Of a stretch of DNA of 64,000 nucleotides, positions 54,701 through 63,536 are shown one piece after another (position 1 is the stretch's first letter; the number at the start of each line of letters is the position of its first letter). The translations under genes and the position numbers were made by a program. Origin of the DNA: Xanthostigma xanthostigma (Eukaryota > Arthropoda > Insecta > Raphidioptera > Raphidiidae); the NCBI GenBank assembly GCA_963575645.1, contig OY754464.1, forward strand, positions 75,738,948 to 75,802,947, given 5' to 3'. The notes under the pieces were generated by a model. It was not told the origin of the DNA, ran no database searches, and saw only the letters and a program-made list of their open reading frames with translations.

Positions 54701-57418
54701 TTTATTCCTTGATGGGATTACACCCATCAATGAGGGAAGTTCGTACGTTCGGGCGGTATTAAAGCAAAAACAATCAATCAACTGCTGTTTAGATGTCGTT
54801 TCCATAGCAAACCTATTACATTTTAACTAATAGACGCGAACATCTCTCATTCGTGTTTTTACGTATAACCTCAAAGCTTCTTGCTTGGAATTTATCTGTG
54901 TTTTTATGTAATTAATAAATAATTAATTAAGTAATGTATTTAATAAGCGTGCTTACGACCGAGGTATGAAGAAAAATAGTATACACCACACTGGCTGAAA
55001 GTGTAATACCTTGCCCTTCGCGCCATGATTCCTGATGGCGCGCAGGGCAAGAATATCACACTTTCGGCCAATGTGGTGTAATATACTAGACAAATTTTGC
55101 GGTACCTTCGTGTTTTTCTGTATTGCATTTTCGATATTTTTCATATCAGTTATGTCAACATATTCCACACCAATATTCATTGACTTGGCTTGTTGGTTGA
55201 GTACACCGATTGTCCCTCCGTAAAGTGATTCTCCAGCTACAATATGGTCTCCCGGATGGAGTAACTTCATTACAGTGCTCACTGCAGCCACTCCCGCGGG
55301 AAATGTTAGTGCATGTTTGGCATTTTCTAAAGAAGCCAAACATTTCTCTAAGCCATTTCTGGTTGGATTTCCAAATCGAGTGTACAAAAATCCCTGCAAT
55401 TTGAATAGTGATTGGTTATTTTTATCGTGAATGATATTGTAGCAAGTTTTGTTATATTAACTCTCTCTCTATCTTGTGTAATATTGTTGTCAAAATTGTT
55501 TTTTCCTTAGCTACGCTGGAAAAATGAATGTTCTTATTTTTGGAAAAAATTGAATTGATTGCTTACTTTCATTGAGAAAACAATAGTTTACGAATTGTCT
55601 TTAATTCATCAAAGCGTTTTTTTTTAAATAACGACATTCATTTTTCCAGCGGCATTGTTTAAATCGCCAACAAAATAAGATAACTAGGCATGTGAAATTG
55701 CCAGTTTTTCCTATTAAGGAACCTGATAACAGATTTGATCATATACATTTGGATATTGTGTCTCTACCTTTGTGTAGTGGATTCAAGTATCTTCTGACCA
55801 TTGTTGATCGCTTTTCACGTTGGCCAGAAGCCTTACCATTAAAAGATATACAAAAACTGGAACTATAATTAACGTTTTTATTTCTGATTGGATTTCCCGT
55901 TTTGGTTGTCCAGAAAAAATTACTACTCATCGAGGACTGCAATTTCAGTCAATTATGTGGAAAAATTGGTACTGAACATATGACAACAGTATATCATCCT
56001 CAAGCTAATGGTTTAGTAGAACGATTTCATAGACGTTTAAAAGAATCTTTGAAATATTCTGATCATCAAAACTGGATTAATGTTTAACCATGGACTTTGC
56101 TCTCTATTCGTTCTTCCATAAAGAGAGAGTTAATATAACAAAACTTGCTACAATATAATTTACTATTTTCCTATTAGTTAATAGCACTCGACTAGATGTA
56201 ATAGTCTAAGATCCGGGATTATAAATATAATCCCTTATCTCTGTGATTTGATGATGACTGCAGCACAACTGTAGTTGTTAATATATCCTCATCAGTTATT
56301 TTATCAATTTTTTTATGAAATGGAAGGTTATTTCATTCCCTACCCAACAGTACTAGGTTGCCTCAGCAAAAGTTTGTCACATCGATGGTTGCCTAGAATT
56401 TAGAGCTCTTCTGAAAGAAGTGTTTTTGATCGTGTAAGCGCGCTCCATCGAACATATACTAGATTTAAGTCAGATTAAATATTAACAATTATATTAATTT
56501 TTTTTCAAATAACAGATGAGGGTATATATTTCTAATACCGGATTTTGCACCATTTTACAGAAGAGAGAAAAATTTAGAAAAAACATTTTATTTTTACCCA
56601 CAACTTTACGGTATGATGGTCAGTGCCGGATTAAGATTCCTTGATGCCCTAAGCATTTCTTGCTTATGGGCCCCATCTCTAATATGTTTAGTTCATAAAA
56701 AATTCAAATTGATGGAAAAAAGTTAAAAAGCATAGATTTTTAAGAAAAAAAATTGAATTTTACATTCAATGCTCCCATTGAAACTTGGCTGTCTATAAAA
56801 TCGGGCATTTTTATATAATTAATAGAAAAAAAGTTTCAAAACTTTAAAACTAGAAAAATTGAATTGAAAAATTTTTTTTTTCGTTTTCATTTTCAAAAAT
56901 AAATCATTATTTATTTTTAACTTTTATACTTCTAAAGGTCGTTTTATATCAGTAAATAAAATGTTTTAGAACATGACAAAACGAAAAGAATCGTTGACAC
57001 GGTTTAGTGAGGTACTTTTCATTTCTGAGTGGTGCTTCTTGGTGCCCCCTGAGACGTGATGCCCTAAGCAATTGCTTAATTTGTTTATAGGTTAATCCAG
57101 CACTGATGATGGTTGATGATAAGTAACAGGTTATTATTTTGTAACAGTTATTGGCAACCGGTTCTTTTCAAATAACAATAAAAGTATAGTTGTTATATAA
57201 AATGTAACAGTTTCGTTCATCATAAATACTCGTGATAGATAAATATAATGTTATCTTACCCCGTTTTCAGGTCCTGAAGGCTCAGTCAGTTTGAATGTTG
57301 TTGACTGAACAATAGGTGTTACCACGCTCTTATGACTCCACTGTTCTGTTTGCCCTGAATGGACGGCTAATGTGTTGAATTTCTTAGAAAGAGGAAGGAA
57401 ATCTTTGTAGTCTTCCAT
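48585..57418 (-). CDS. CTH: Cystathionine gamma-lyase-like PLP enzyme, six exons (joined 57418-57260, 55393-55106, 53960-53696, 50947-50795, 50053-49879, 48726-48585)
   Basis: Spliced coding length is 1182 nt, giving 393 residues plus TAA, the usual size for this family. Family enzymes are cytosolic PLP-dependent tetramers of the Cys/Met metabolism fold; CTH cleaves cystathionine to cysteine, 2-oxobutyrate and ammonia (transsulfuration) and can make H2S. Visible landmarks: YTRFGNPTRN (residues 57-66, PLP-phosphate Tyr/Arg), LYGG with stacking Tyr111, VVDNTF with Asp183, SMSKYMNGH with Schiff-base Lys208, LAASLGG with Ser336, and NYIRLSVG with substrate-carboxylate Arg371. Start: ATG at 57418-57416 in good context, with an in-frame stop upstream at 57448-57446. 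All five introns obey GT/AG and phases match. Oddities: the positions of human Glu59, Arg119 and Glu339 are Leu56, Gly116 and Ala335, and the usual MTH(A/S)SVP stretch reads MISQNHTP. The fold and family are certain; cystathionine as the substrate is not. Introns are full of transposons. Confidence 0.95.
48960..49065. repeat. Short interspersed repeat in intron 5 (partner of 50596-50700)
   Basis: This is a direct copy of the intron 4 repeat with the same orientation. The region 49066-49550 of intron 5 is AT-rich with no recognisable feature. Confidence 0.6.
49554..49865. mobile_element. MITE with 33-bp inverted ends, at the exon 5 donor
   Basis: Ends are AGCGCCACGGATCTAAAAGG and the inverse CCTTTTAGATTCGTGGCGC. 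GTA flanks both sides (49551-49553, 49866-49868). The 3-bp duplication suggests a PIF/Harbinger relative. The right end lies 13 nt inside intron 5 from the GTAAGT donor. Confidence 0.65.
49879..50053 (-). CDS. CTH: CTH-like exon 5 (residues 289-347)
   Basis: The exon is 175 nt, phase 1 in and phase 2 out, with acceptor TTTCAG and donor GTAAGT. It encodes LPSHPQYEL, GHSGMLGFYIKG and LITLAASLGGTESL. Ala335 occupies the position of human Glu339, and the following Ser336 is conserved. Confidence 0.95.
50596..50700. repeat. Short interspersed repeat shared between introns 4 and 5
   Basis: About 105 bp starting GACTTATCACC and containing TTCAATAATTCTCTATTACC is about 90% identical to 48960-49065. 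Its class is unknown. The remaining part of intron 4 (50054-50595) shows nothing recognisable. Confidence 0.6.
50795..50947 (-). CDS. CTH: CTH-like exon 4 (residues 238-289)
   Basis: The exon is 153 nt, phase 1 in and phase 1 out, with acceptor TTTTTAG and donor GTAAAG. It encodes VGFIPSPSDCY, ALKTLPLRM and VEKVIHP, the start of the C-terminal domain. Confidence 0.93.
50989..51564. mobile_element. Fold-back MITE with ~240-bp inverted arms (intron 3)
   Basis: Outer ends read AGTCAGAGTGCCCGTCGG and the complement CCGACGGGCACTCTGACT. The arms pair for about 240 bp on each side of a short AT-rich centre. One arm of the same family, ending in a tight hairpin, is at 41641-41955. Its right edge is 41 nt from the exon 4 acceptor. 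Confidence 0.8.
52131..52203 (-). repeat. tRNA-like sequence (Arg-type), probable SINE head or pseudogene
   Basis: On the minus strand it has an A-box like TGGCGTAATGGTTA and B-box GGTTCGATTCC, resembling tRNA-Arg. Pairing of the acceptor stem is poor and the anticodon arm is irregular, and an A-rich tract lies on the opposite side. I take it as tRNA-derived and not a working tRNA. Confidence 0.5.
52410..52745 (+). mobile_element. Helentron-like non-autonomous element with GTAC microsatellite (copy 1)
   Basis: The element starts near AAATATAACCCAAGGC, carries a (GTAC)n tract at 52460-52506, and ends with a 12-bp-stem hairpin GCACATACCGCT...AGCGGTATGTGC at 52715-52743. A second copy in the same orientation is at 61839-62150. 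Microsatellite near one end and a terminal hairpin recall DINE/Helentron elements; no CTRR end was seen, so the class is tentative. Confidence 0.5.
52807..53615. repeat. Minisatellite array A (~80-90-bp unit) between short inverted repeats (intron 3)
   Basis: About 5-6 units span 53036-53512. Each contains GCATCGACACGACCCCGTAA, then TTTTTTAAAGAACTCC, then CCTTCCCCTTTTCACTGCGC. The block is bounded by TACGATAACTCGATGTGC at 52808 and its inverse at 53597-53614, so it may sit inside one element. The same unit, inverted, makes the array at 59690-60083. Confidence 0.8.
53696..53960 (-). CDS. CTH: CTH-like exon 3 (residues 150-238, catalytic lysine)
   Basis: The exon is 265 nt, entering in phase 0 after acceptor TTTTAG and leaving in phase 1 at donor GTAATA. 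It encodes LVWIETPSNP, VVDNTF (Asp183 contacts the PLP pyridine nitrogen) and SMSKYMNGH with the PLP-binding Lys208. Confidence 0.95.
54088..54265. repeat. Short tandem repeats, GGAAGTTGAGAGGGAGATAT unit (intron 2)
   Basis: Three copies of a roughly 65-bp unit contain GA-rich runs (AGAAAGAGAGAGAG) followed by TTACGTTTC. A separate direct duplication containing CAGGTGGCCGAAAATATAAG lies at 54342-54430. Confidence 0.7.
54660..54970 (+). mobile_element. MITE with CTTCATACCTCG inverted ends (intron 2)
   Basis: The ends CTTCATACCTCG and CGAGGTATGAAG are inverted, inside T-rich and A-rich flanks. The interior closely matches 7617-7937, and a third, truncated copy is at 57834-57968. The superfamily is not clear because no certain TSD was found. 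Confidence 0.6.
54976..55088. repeat. 113-bp near-perfect palindrome beside the exon 2 donor
   Basis: Arms run from TAGTATACACC to its complement GGTGTAATATACTA around a GCGCGCC-containing core. A related arm occurs at 7942-8017, again directly after the same neighbouring MITE. The palindrome ends 17 bp from the GT of intron 2. Confidence 0.75.
55106..55393 (-). CDS. CTH: CTH-like exon 2 (residues 54-149)
   Basis: The exon is 288 nt, in phase 0 at both ends, with acceptor TTGCAG and donor GTACCG. It carries the cofactor region GFLYTRFGNPTRN, FPAGVAA and ESLYGGT. Leu56 replaces the Glu59 equivalent and Gly116 replaces the Arg119 equivalent. A palindromic transposon ends 17 bp inside the downstream intron. 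Confidence 0.95.
55438..56152 (+). mobile_element. Ginger-like DNA transposon remnant with integrase relic (intron 1)
   Basis: The element starts TGTAGCAAG and ends CTTGCTACA; the terminal inverted repeats match over about 31 bp. It is flanked by ATAT on both sides (55434-55437 and 56153-56156). Inside is a plus-strand integrase core of the Ty3/gypsy type. The first catalytic Asp is in HLDIV near 55750, a downstream THRGLQF shows His where the second Asp belongs, and the Glu is in GLVERFHR near 56015. At least one stop and one frameshift break it. Inverted ends beginning TGTNR plus 4-bp TSDs plus a retroviral-type integrase fit the Ginger superfamily better than an LTR retrotransposon, whose ends are direct repeats. 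It is inactive. Confidence 0.75.
55727..56085 (+). pseudogene. Broken integrase core (DDE) of the Ginger-like element
   Basis: Frame fragments carry FDHIHLDIV, LLTIVDRFSRWPEALP, then in another frame DWISRFGCPEKITTHRG, then TVYHPQANGLVERFHR. The order is that of a retroviral/Ty3 integrase core. A stop follows the first piece near 55867, and the last piece is frameshifted. His replaces the second catalytic Asp. It lies antisense to the host gene. Confidence 0.8.
56621..57105 (-). mobile_element. hAT-type MITE (family 3) in intron 1
   Basis: Ends are CAGTGCCGGATTAA and its near-complement TTAATCCAGCACTG. The flanking 8-bp ATGATGGT is repeated exactly (56613-56620, 57106-57113). A diverged copy in the opposite orientation is at 24214-24705. 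It has no coding capacity. Confidence 0.85.
57260..57418 (-). CDS. CTH: CTH-like exon 1 (residues 1-53)
   Basis: The exon is 159 nt, starts with ATG and ends in phase 0 before donor GTAAGA. It encodes the N-terminal arm with FNTLAVHSGQ and a TPIVQSTTF stretch, both typical of the family. No TATA box or other promoter element was recognised upstream. Confidence 0.93.
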
Positions 57419-57448
57419 TTTTCCCTTTGATTGTTGAACACTAGATTA

Positions 57449-57833
57449 TTAACTGTTTGAAGCCTTCGCAACAATTAGTTTTAAATTACAGTATGTGCAG
57501 TATGCATAAAAGTCATAGGCCAATTAACATAACCTCTGAGAAACAATCTTTTAAACCATTTTATATTTGTTTTCGTTTTAAATGAACTGTCAAAAATGAT
57601 GACCTTGCTTAATTTTATCTAATCAACAACTAACAATAATAGTTGCAAGCAAAGACGTCAAATTGTAAATGGACCTAGCATTCCCTATATTTGATACAAT
57701 GTTGTGACGTGATGACAACATCCATCTAAATACCTATATCATAATATATAGATGTGCAGTCTTGAAGGATACAAAAATGACAGTTAATTAATGAGGTTTA
57801 TAAACCATATATTGTCGATAAAAATATATTTTT
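57449..57833. other. Upstream of the CTH-like gene; no promoter motif seen
   Basis: No TATA box at a useful distance. The 57650-57760 stretch (ATGGACCTAGCATTCCCTAT) also occurs at 30110-30130, so it contains a dispersed repeat. Confidence 0.4.
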
Positions 57834-57968
57834 CTTCATACTTCGATCGAAAGTACATACTTGTCGGCATCAATTGTAAGGCAGAAAGTCTAACATTTAC
57901 GAATTGGTGGCATTACACGCACTGATGCGGGAAGTACTTACGTACATTTGGGCGGCAAAACTAGCCGA
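57834..57968 (+). mobile_element. Truncated MITE with CTTCATAC end (copy 3)
   Basis: CTTCATACTTCGATCGAAAG to GGAAGTACTTACGTAC, matching the first 135 bp of 7617-7937. Confidence 0.55.
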
Positions 57969-57974
57969 TCAACA

Positions 57975-58594
57975 CACAAACAGAAAGCACTTCTTTTAGA
58001 GTAACAGAAACAAAACAGTAAATTCAGACTAATAAAATAAAAGAATAATTAACGAAGAATTCAAAGTCACTAATTATGTGCGTACACATAATATTTACAA
58101 TACAACTATATACACAAGATTATTTAGAACTCAGGAACACACCAAAATTTATTTAACACACTTATTTATTAACTATATACAGTTCTATTTATTTCGTACA
58201 CTATTATTTACACAGTTCATTTATTTACCTTAGCAGTTACCTCAGCAATGTTCGCTGACTGTTAATTTATGTCGATTGTTCACACAATTAAACAGAATCT
58301 CTGTATCACTGTCGTATGATGACTGCCTCTGTATCATGACTGTCCCGTGGTTTATATAGGCGCTGGATCGTTCTTTCCTTTGTTGCTTTCATTGTTGTCT
58401 GGAATTTGGCAACGAAGGCCTTTTTACCGACGCATATTGTTGGAACAACAATCAAACCGAATGTTGTTTCCAACAACAATATGTGTATCATTGTCAGAAC
58501 GAGTCGATTGTTGTTAGACAACAATGTGTGCTTTGTTAGAATAACGAACTGATTGTCGTCTCACGAAATTCTTTGTTGTCCCAACGGGGAGATT
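57975..58594 (-). mobile_element. Diverged LTR fragment of the same retroelement clade
   Basis: On the minus strand it follows the LTR order: CGTTGGGACAACAA, a TATATAAACC box, GGTGTGTTCCTGAGT, ATAATTAGTGACTTTG, GTTTCTGTTACTCTAAA. It is clearly related to the four LTRs but more diverged, and lacks the terminal TGT..ACA ends. Confidence 0.6.
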
Positions 58595-59460
58595 ATAAGA
58601 CTATTAATATTGCTTTATCAATTACATCATTCAACGTTCATTTGTAGTTTGGCAGCATTGGTTTTCACCGAGTGAGTTTAGATGTGATTAGTTGCGGACA
58701 ACAAAAATGTGTGCAAAGGTGTATCCCTTTCATTTATTTATCTGTGACTGTAAGACTAAAAATAATTGAATTAATTTACAAAAGTAGGTATGATGCAATG
58801 TGATAACAATGAATTTGTTTGGAAGAAATTGTACTTTATCAGTATATTTTATACAAAGACTTGGAAAGGACTTGAGCAATCAGCATGGCTTGAGATTGTG
58901 GGTGTACCGTCATCGTGGATTGTGTCCTATTGTTTCCAAACATTATTTTTGAGAAATTTTCCTAAATATAGGTAGTTAAGCATTATATAAATAAATTTAT
59001 CTACCATAATATTTTATGTTTGAACTAAAAGTTATTTAAAATTTGTTCGTGTTATTATTGCATTTATTGTAAAAGTCAAAAGTCATTATTTATCCTGTTT
59101 GGTAATAATTTTGATTAAAAATTGATAGTGCACACTGTTTGCAATGAATAATAATCGAATATGTATTAATATTTTATGACTTTTGAAATAAAAACACTTT
59201 GTTTGGAGATACCATGAAAATTGCATAATTACGTATAAGCGATTTGACCTTGCAACCACACAAATATATTGTATCCACTATTTTTTTTTTCAGAAGAATT
59301 TTCATTCTTTGGTTTACCGGTTCCATTGCTTGTTTGTTGGATTACGGTTACACAAACTGTATTTTTATTATGTGAGAGGCATCCTAAGAACTGTCATTTT
59401 AGTTATTGTAATATTTTTTGGAAAATAATTTTCCAGGCGACTAACAACTTAAAGGGCGAC
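58595..59460. other. No recognisable feature
   Basis: Two 61-64-codon plus ORFs (58790-58975, 59269-59463) show no motif. A T-tract plus CAG at 59281-59292 mimics a splice acceptor but has no partner. Confidence 0.4.
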
Positions 59461-59689
59461 TAACTATTTGCGACTAAAAAAATAACATGACAGCGATTAA
59501 AGATTTTGGCAATAATATTAGTTGAGCTTCAAATGCAAGGTATTATAACTAAATAATGACTGCTACTTTAAGGTAGCGAACAAATTCAACAAGTTAATTG
59601 AAATCATAGGCGAGATACTATAAATAATGACATGGCGACTAATATTAACAGTGAAGTGACAAAGATTGTATTATAGCGATTAGTGAAAA

Positions 59690-60083
59690 GGGGTGGGCGT
59701 TTGGGGGGAGTTCTTTAAAAACAATTACGTAATCGTGTCGATGCTATGGCGTATTTTTGCGCAGTGAAAAGGGGAGGGCGTTTGTGGGGAGTTCTTTAAA
59801 AACACAATTATGGGATCGTGTCGATGCGATGGCGTTTTTTTCGCACTAAAAGGGGGAGGGCGTTTGGGGGGAATTCTTTAAAAAACAATTACGGGGTCGT
59901 GTCGATGCTATGGCGTATTTTTGCGCAGTGAAAAGGGGAGGGCGTTTGTGGGGAGTTCTTTAAAAAAACAATTACGGGATCGTGTCGATCCGATGGCGTT
60001 TTTTTCGAACTGAAAGGGGGCGGGCGTTTGGGGGGAGTTCTTTAAAAAAACAATTACGAGGTCGTGTCGATGCGAATGCGTTT
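59690..60083. repeat. Minisatellite array B, ~83-bp unit
   Basis: Nearly five units of GGCGTTTGGGGGGAGTTCTT, AACAATTACGGGGTCGTGTC, GATGCGATGGCG and GCGCAGTGAAAAGGGGAG. It is the inverse of array A in intron 3. Neighbouring units alternate between GCGTATTTTTGCGCAG and GCGTTTTTTTCG forms, a higher-order pattern. Confidence 0.85.
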
Positions 60084-60302
60084 TTATATTACGGTTTTGA
60101 ATGTTGTTTCTTTGTTTATTATTTGATTATAACTTTAAAGATATGACAGAATCTCAATTGTGTAATTTAGAAATGCCCATTTTTTAATTTTTATCCATCG
60201 TCAAGTTTCCGCTTAACAATAAATTCAGTTACCAAAACAAAAATTCGATGTCGGTTTAAATTAAAACAAAGCTTGCAACTGATTATTAAGCTGCTACTTT
60301 TT

Positions 60303-61690
60303 AGGCGCGATTAGCGAAGCTAAAGCGCCTTATATGTACTCGCTTTGTCTGTGAATCTGTGAGTCACGCTTTTTGTATCCAGCGTACAGTCCAAACGCCT
60401 TAACCGATTTTAAAAAACTTTTTTCTGTTCGATTCGTCTCCGGGTAACTTAAATCCTAACGTCGCCCGATTTTTGAATTTTGACCCCAGAGGGGAGCAAT
60501 AAAGAAAAAACGAAGTTTTTTGCTTATAACTCACTCAATTTAAATCAGATCGGTTCGAAACCTGTCTTAAACGAAAGAGGAGAAAATTTTACATAAATTT
60601 CGTACAACAGAATTTGCCAAAACAGGTTTTTTATACAAATTTATTTAGAAATAAATGCAATTTGATATAATCGATGGCAAACATCTTTCGGTTATCTCTC
60701 TCTGTTGCACGGTTTAATATGGTAATATAAAGATTACGTTTGTTCTGTATTAAAATAAAACGATTGCATTTGTTCAAAAACGGATGGCATTTCAAATATT
60801 TGTGAAATGCAACGCCTTCTGAGTTAACAATTTGAATAACTAATTATTAGAACATAATACCTACTTTGACAGATGCAAACGTCATTTTTGACATTTCTTA
60901 CCATTCCGACACCACGGATGAGCGGATTGAAACCAAATTTTGGGAGGATGTTTGATATGCAAATATGAAGTGGCCCTTGTCGACGCATGCGTAAAAGAGT
61001 ATATCTTTTATAATGTTGTTTTAGATAATAATAATATAGTTTTTAAAAAGACATTATTTTATCTATTTTTACATGAAAGTTTTGTAAATTTTTTGGGGAA
61101 AATCGGCGCATGCGCAAAAGAGATATGGGCTATGACGTTGTTTCTTATATAATAATGCTTTACATTTCATAACGGTTGATTATTCTATCTGTTTTACAAG
61201 AAAGTTTTGTAATTTATTTTTGGGGAAAATCGGCGCATGCGCAAGAGATATTATGTGCTATAACGTTTTTTATATAACAATGGTATACTTTTCATAGCGG
61301 CTTATTATTCTATCTGTTTTACAAGAAATTTTTGTATTTTATTTCGGGAAAAATCGGCGCAGGCGCATCAAAGATATATCTTATTACAAAAAATAAAATA
61401 ATAATAAAAAGAAAGTTTTTATTGAAATGTACCAAAATGGAAATATAATTATTTTAATAATTTAGGGTAATAATTATAAAAAAGTTGGTTGTGACTAATT
61501 ATTAATAAATTATTAAAATGATTTTTTCCTTTCTGTGTTTCAATATTTTCAACTGTAATTTTTTTCGTAGATTAAGTTAATTAAATTATATTATTAAGCT
61601 CAAAGTGTCGTTAAAAATATACAACAATTTTCAAACATAACGCCGGGGTATATTTTATAGAATTTCGCGCCTTGTAATTCTTGAATTACT
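60303..61690 (+). repeat. Repeat S region with satellite array
   Basis: The S core (60525-61690) shares GATCGGTTCGAAACCTGTCT, GAGCGGATTGAAACCAAATT and its end GAATTTCGCGCCTTGTAATT with 37145-38338 inverted. 60303-60520 is a GC-rich leader (GCGCGATTAGCGAAGCTAAA) of unknown class. Confidence 0.6.
60945..61385. repeat. Minisatellite, ~120-bp unit, four units
   Basis: AAATCGGCGCATGCGCAA(AA)GAG recurs at about 60980 (diverged), 61105, 61223 and 61353. Inverted partner of 37258-37830. Confidence 0.85.
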
Positions 61691-61838
61691 TGTGCCTTCA
61701 AACAATATTTTTACTTAATACTATCCTCCTCAGCAGCTGCCAACCTACTATTTTTGCTACCCACTTTAATTTTTTTTTAATACTTAATTCAGATTTGTTA
61801 GTTGCCGCGTTAAATACTATTTTATGATAATAAAATAA

Positions 61839-62150
61839 AAAATATAACCCAAGGCAATCCGACCAAAATTGCGATCTGTAGAGTCGTGACGTACGTACGT
61901 ACATACGTACAGACCAACCGACAACTGCTGTTTGTGATTTTCAATTACAATTTTAATAGTATTTATGAACGCGAATTGATTTAAAAATGGTTCTGTTTTA
62001 TAGATCAGAATCTCCTCTTTTCAAAAAGCTACAATTGGAATGAATTTCGTGTGAAATTAACTTAGATATAACTTCTTATATGAACGAAAGTCAGCTCTGA
62101 TGCACAAAGCGATAATAAAGCACATACCGCTAGTTTAGCGGTATGTGCAA
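61839..62150 (+). mobile_element. Helentron-like non-autonomous element with GTAC microsatellite (copy 2)
   Basis: Same order as 52410-52745, with a shorter (GTAC)n and the identical terminal hairpin at 62120-62148. Confidence 0.5.
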
Positions 62151-62155
62151 AATCA

Positions 62156-62612
62156 TTATCCATTATTAAGATAGCCCTACTACCCTTCAGCCAGATCTTC
62201 GATTTTCAAAAGAAGTGTTACACAAATTTTTACGCTGCTTCAAAATACCCACCCAAAAATGTTTGATAGCTCTTGGACTATTATTATCACCTGACGAAGT
62301 AATTCTCGTGATTGTACTATAAAATGTGTTATTGTATTAATTTGGCCATTGACAGTGATAGCTTTATTAGATAATTGAAATGTTAACAGCTAATTATTGG
62401 TTGTGCTGGACTGTGTGCAGTGAGTGATAGGTGTATTTTATTACCAGGATGTGTCGACGTGACGACGCTTGTCAATATTAGATATAAATGTCACTGTTGT
62501 GCCATTATAATGTTAAAATAACAAGAACTTGAAACGTGCATTCGAACATAAATCTAATATACTCTGAATTATATTATGCATTATTTATTTTGCATGCACA
62601 GTGAAATTGTTA
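62156..62612. other. No recognisable feature
   Basis: AT-rich spacer. Confidence 0.5.
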
Positions 62613-62616
62613 ATAT

Positions 62617-63532
62617 TGTTGCGCGATCCCTGTTGGGACGACTATGGATTCTGTAGAATCTTCTAGCAACAACAACAATGGAAAACAGGTAGCCAAAAGA
62701 ACCCGACCTTCTTAGAATTGCCTGGAGAAGCCAATACATGTAAAGGAAGGATCTCGGTGCTTCTAGAAGATTCTCCAGGAGGGGGGCGAAGCTATAAAAT
62801 GCGAGCGGAGTGGTTGGCAAATCAGTCAGTTGTTCGAGAGCGGTTCATGTGTTGATACAGTGCCAGTACGTTGTGACATAAATCATTAAGTGCAGTTATA
62901 TAAATCTGGTTTAACATAAATAATTTTTTGTAAATAATCGTGTGTATATAGTTTATAGACAAGTGTGCTAATAAACTTTGGTGTGTTCCTGTATTGTAAA
63001 TATTTTGTGTAAATAATTAGTGACTCTATACTCTTCTGTTACTTAGTTTCTATTTATTATTTAGAACTGTCGTTATTATTACTGTTACGTTAAAGAAGTA
63101 CTTTTTCGTTTGTATATTTAACTTGTTTTGTTAAACGTTTATTATTAATTGAAAATTACAACTTATTTAAAAAAAAAGTGAAAGCATATCTTTCAAAAAA
63201 ATGTATCTATACTACCAGCTACAATAATAAGGTTGGAATGATTACCTTTTGCCGCAGTTTTGTCGGTGTAGACACTTCCACTAGGTAATAAGATTTTGTG
63301 AATTAATTGTGGATTTTGTGAATTATGTAATAATATATTTTATTTATGGGGTAGATATTCTGCTTTTATTTTTAATTATTAGATTGATACTTATATGTCA
63401 GTTATGATCCCCTTCATAATTTTAATCTATACATGCAATGACAATTTTATACCATGTGTGGTCTCAAAGTATTATTATTATTATTATTGTAAATAAATAA
63501 TTTCTACCACGGACAAGAACAGTTTTGTTACA
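62617..63532 (+). mobile_element. Solo LTR, copy 4, split by a ~330-bp insertion
   Basis: TGTTGCGCGATCCC ... GTTTTGTTACA. Flanks ATAT and ATAA differ at one base. The LTR is continuous except for about 63155-63485, which is unrelated to the other copies and begins and ends within ATTATT runs. The inserted piece is unrecognised. Confidence 0.8.
62793..62827 (+). promoter_or_regulatory. LTR core promoter (TATA plus initiator)
   Basis: TATAAAA at 62793-62799 and TCAGT at 62822, 29 bp apart as in copy 3. Confidence 0.6.
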
Positions 63533-63536
63533 ATAA

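Noticed and set aside
54953-55105. Continuation of the exon 2 reading frame past the donor
   Set aside because: Family similarity ends exactly at GTACCG; the rest reads through a palindromic transposon and is not coding.
59281-59463. Possible internal exon after a polypyrimidine tract and CAG
   Set aside because: No donor partner, no protein similarity, and T-tracts are frequent in this AT-rich DNA.
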